Made by a program: the position numbers and the translations under genes | NCBI GenBank assembly: GCA_031365725.1 | Contig: JANLYQ010000026.1 | Span: 1-14,286 of the forward strand | Source of the DNA: JANLYQ01 sp031365725 | GTDB lineage: Bacteria > Actinomycetota > Actinomycetes > JACCUZ01 | Reading direction: 5' to 3' | DNA: 14,286 nucleotides | Shown: positions 13,817-14,286 of the stretch, in pieces | Position numbering within the stretch: position 1 is the stretch's first letter | Layout of the letters: every line of letters begins with the position of its first letter | Notes under the pieces: model-generated | Told to the model about the DNA's origin: nothing | The model's input: only the letters and a program-made list of their open reading frames with translations | Databases searched by the model: none

Positions 13817-14286
13817 CCAGCACCACCGACCTTTCCGCCTCGACGGATCAGCCGATCAGGGTCTTGGTGACGGGAGGAGCCGGCTTCATCGGCACCAACT
13901 TCGTCCTGCGTACGGCGGCCTCCCGGCCGGACTGGTCGATCCGGGTGCTCGACGCCCTGACCTACGCCGGCAACCCCGACAACCTGGCCGTCGCCGGCGA
14001 CCGGGTCGAACTGGTCCAGGGCAGCGTCGCCGACGAGGCACTCGTCGACCGGCTCGTCGCCGACGCCGACGTCGTCGTGCACTTCGCCGCCGAGTCGCAC
14101 AACGACAACTCCCTCGACGACCCGTGGCCGTTCGTGGAGACCAACATCATCGGCACCTCCCGGCTGCTCGAGGCTGTCCGGCGGAACGGTGTGCGGCTGC
14201 ACCACGTTTCGACCTACTAGGTCTACGGCGACCTCGAGATCGACGACCCCGCGCGGTTCCTCGAGACCACGCCGTACAACCCGTCT
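13813..14286 (+). pseudogene. rfbB (rmlB): dTDP-glucose 4,6-dehydratase 5' part, interrupted by in-frame TAG; continues past window
   Basis: The enzyme converts dTDP-glucose to dTDP-4-keto-6-deoxyglucose, the second step of dTDP-rhamnose supply for the cell wall. An N-terminal Rossmann region is visible: GGAGFIGTNF (21-30) for NAD binding, LDALTYAGNPDNL, and FAAESHNDNSL. The frame then reads VSTY followed by TAG (14218-14220) after 135 codons, where the family has VSTDE. Beyond the stop the same frame continues with family sequence VYGDLEIDDPARF and TPYNPS to the window edge, so nothing else appears damaged. The expected GAC GAG (catalytic Asp-Glu) has become TAC TAG by two G-to-T changes. 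Start ATG overlaps the PAC2 stop (ATGA), with AGGAG 5 bases upstream. Either a very recent null allele or a consensus error. Confidence 0.8.
14211..14223. repeat. Perfect odd palindrome at the lesion in the dehydratase gene
   Basis: GACCTA-C-TAGGTC is a perfect 6-bp inverted repeat around one base, and it contains both aberrant T residues (14215 and 14218). With the family-expected GAC GAG codons only the outer four base pairs would match. Confidence 0.75.

Noticed and set aside
14218..14220. TAG decoded as an amino acid (recoding or suppression) in the dehydratase
   Set aside because: The position is a catalytic Glu in the family and the preceding catalytic Asp is also changed; no recoding element or precedent in this group is apparent.

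Overview
The window comes from the chromosome of a GC-rich actinobacterium. The evidence is the strong G/C third-position bias, GTG and TTG starts, a proteasome-activating ATPase (ARC/Mpa), and a gene order (arc/mpa, trmI, RecB-like nuclease, metH, PAC2 protein) that I recall from mycobacteria and other proteasome-bearing actinobacteria. I cannot fix the order or genus from sequence alone.

Layout. At the left, a leftward block reads M50 site-2-type protease with CBS domains (4188-3034), tRNA m1A58 methyltransferase trmI (3041-2097), then arc/mpa (1958 to beyond position 1). Divergent from it is a stand-alone RecB-type Fe-S nuclease (4255-5109), followed by a two-gene MacB/FtsX-like ABC exporter (5213-5998 and 6004-8544). 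Converging on the exporter is a leftward metH-HAD phosphatase pair (12845-9306 and 9316-8576, overlapping). Divergent from metH are a PAC2-domain protein (12947-13816) and, overlapping it by ATGA, the 5' part of a dTDP-glucose 4,6-dehydratase gene (13813 to the window end). Genes are tightly packed; no gene-free stretch exceeds about 140 bases.

Two real oddities stand out. First, the ARC ATPase carries an in-frame tandem repeat of its C-terminal region. The 106-residue (318 bp) unit beginning at residue 471 starts again at residue 577. The two copies are about 86% identical at both DNA and protein level over the visible 76 residues, and the window ends inside the second copy. Second, the dehydratase gene has the catalytic Thr-Asp-Glu codons changed to Thr-Tyr-stop by two G-to-T changes three bases apart, while the frame stays conserved beyond the stop. 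Both could be biological or could be assembly/consensus errors.

Several genes (M50, trmI, recB-like, metH) have a TAnnnT -10 element 6-8 bases before the start codon and no clear Shine-Dalgarno sequence, which suggests leaderless transcripts. arc, the ABC ATPase, PAC2 and the dehydratase have clear ribosome binding sites. Functionally the window is mostly housekeeping: protein degradation, tRNA modification, DNA nuclease, methionine synthesis and cell-wall sugar supply, plus one exporter of unknown substrate. I see no phage, IS element, CRISPR array, tRNA or rRNA. I did not find a clear new multi-gene system; the ARC C-terminal duplication is the best candidate for something undescribed.
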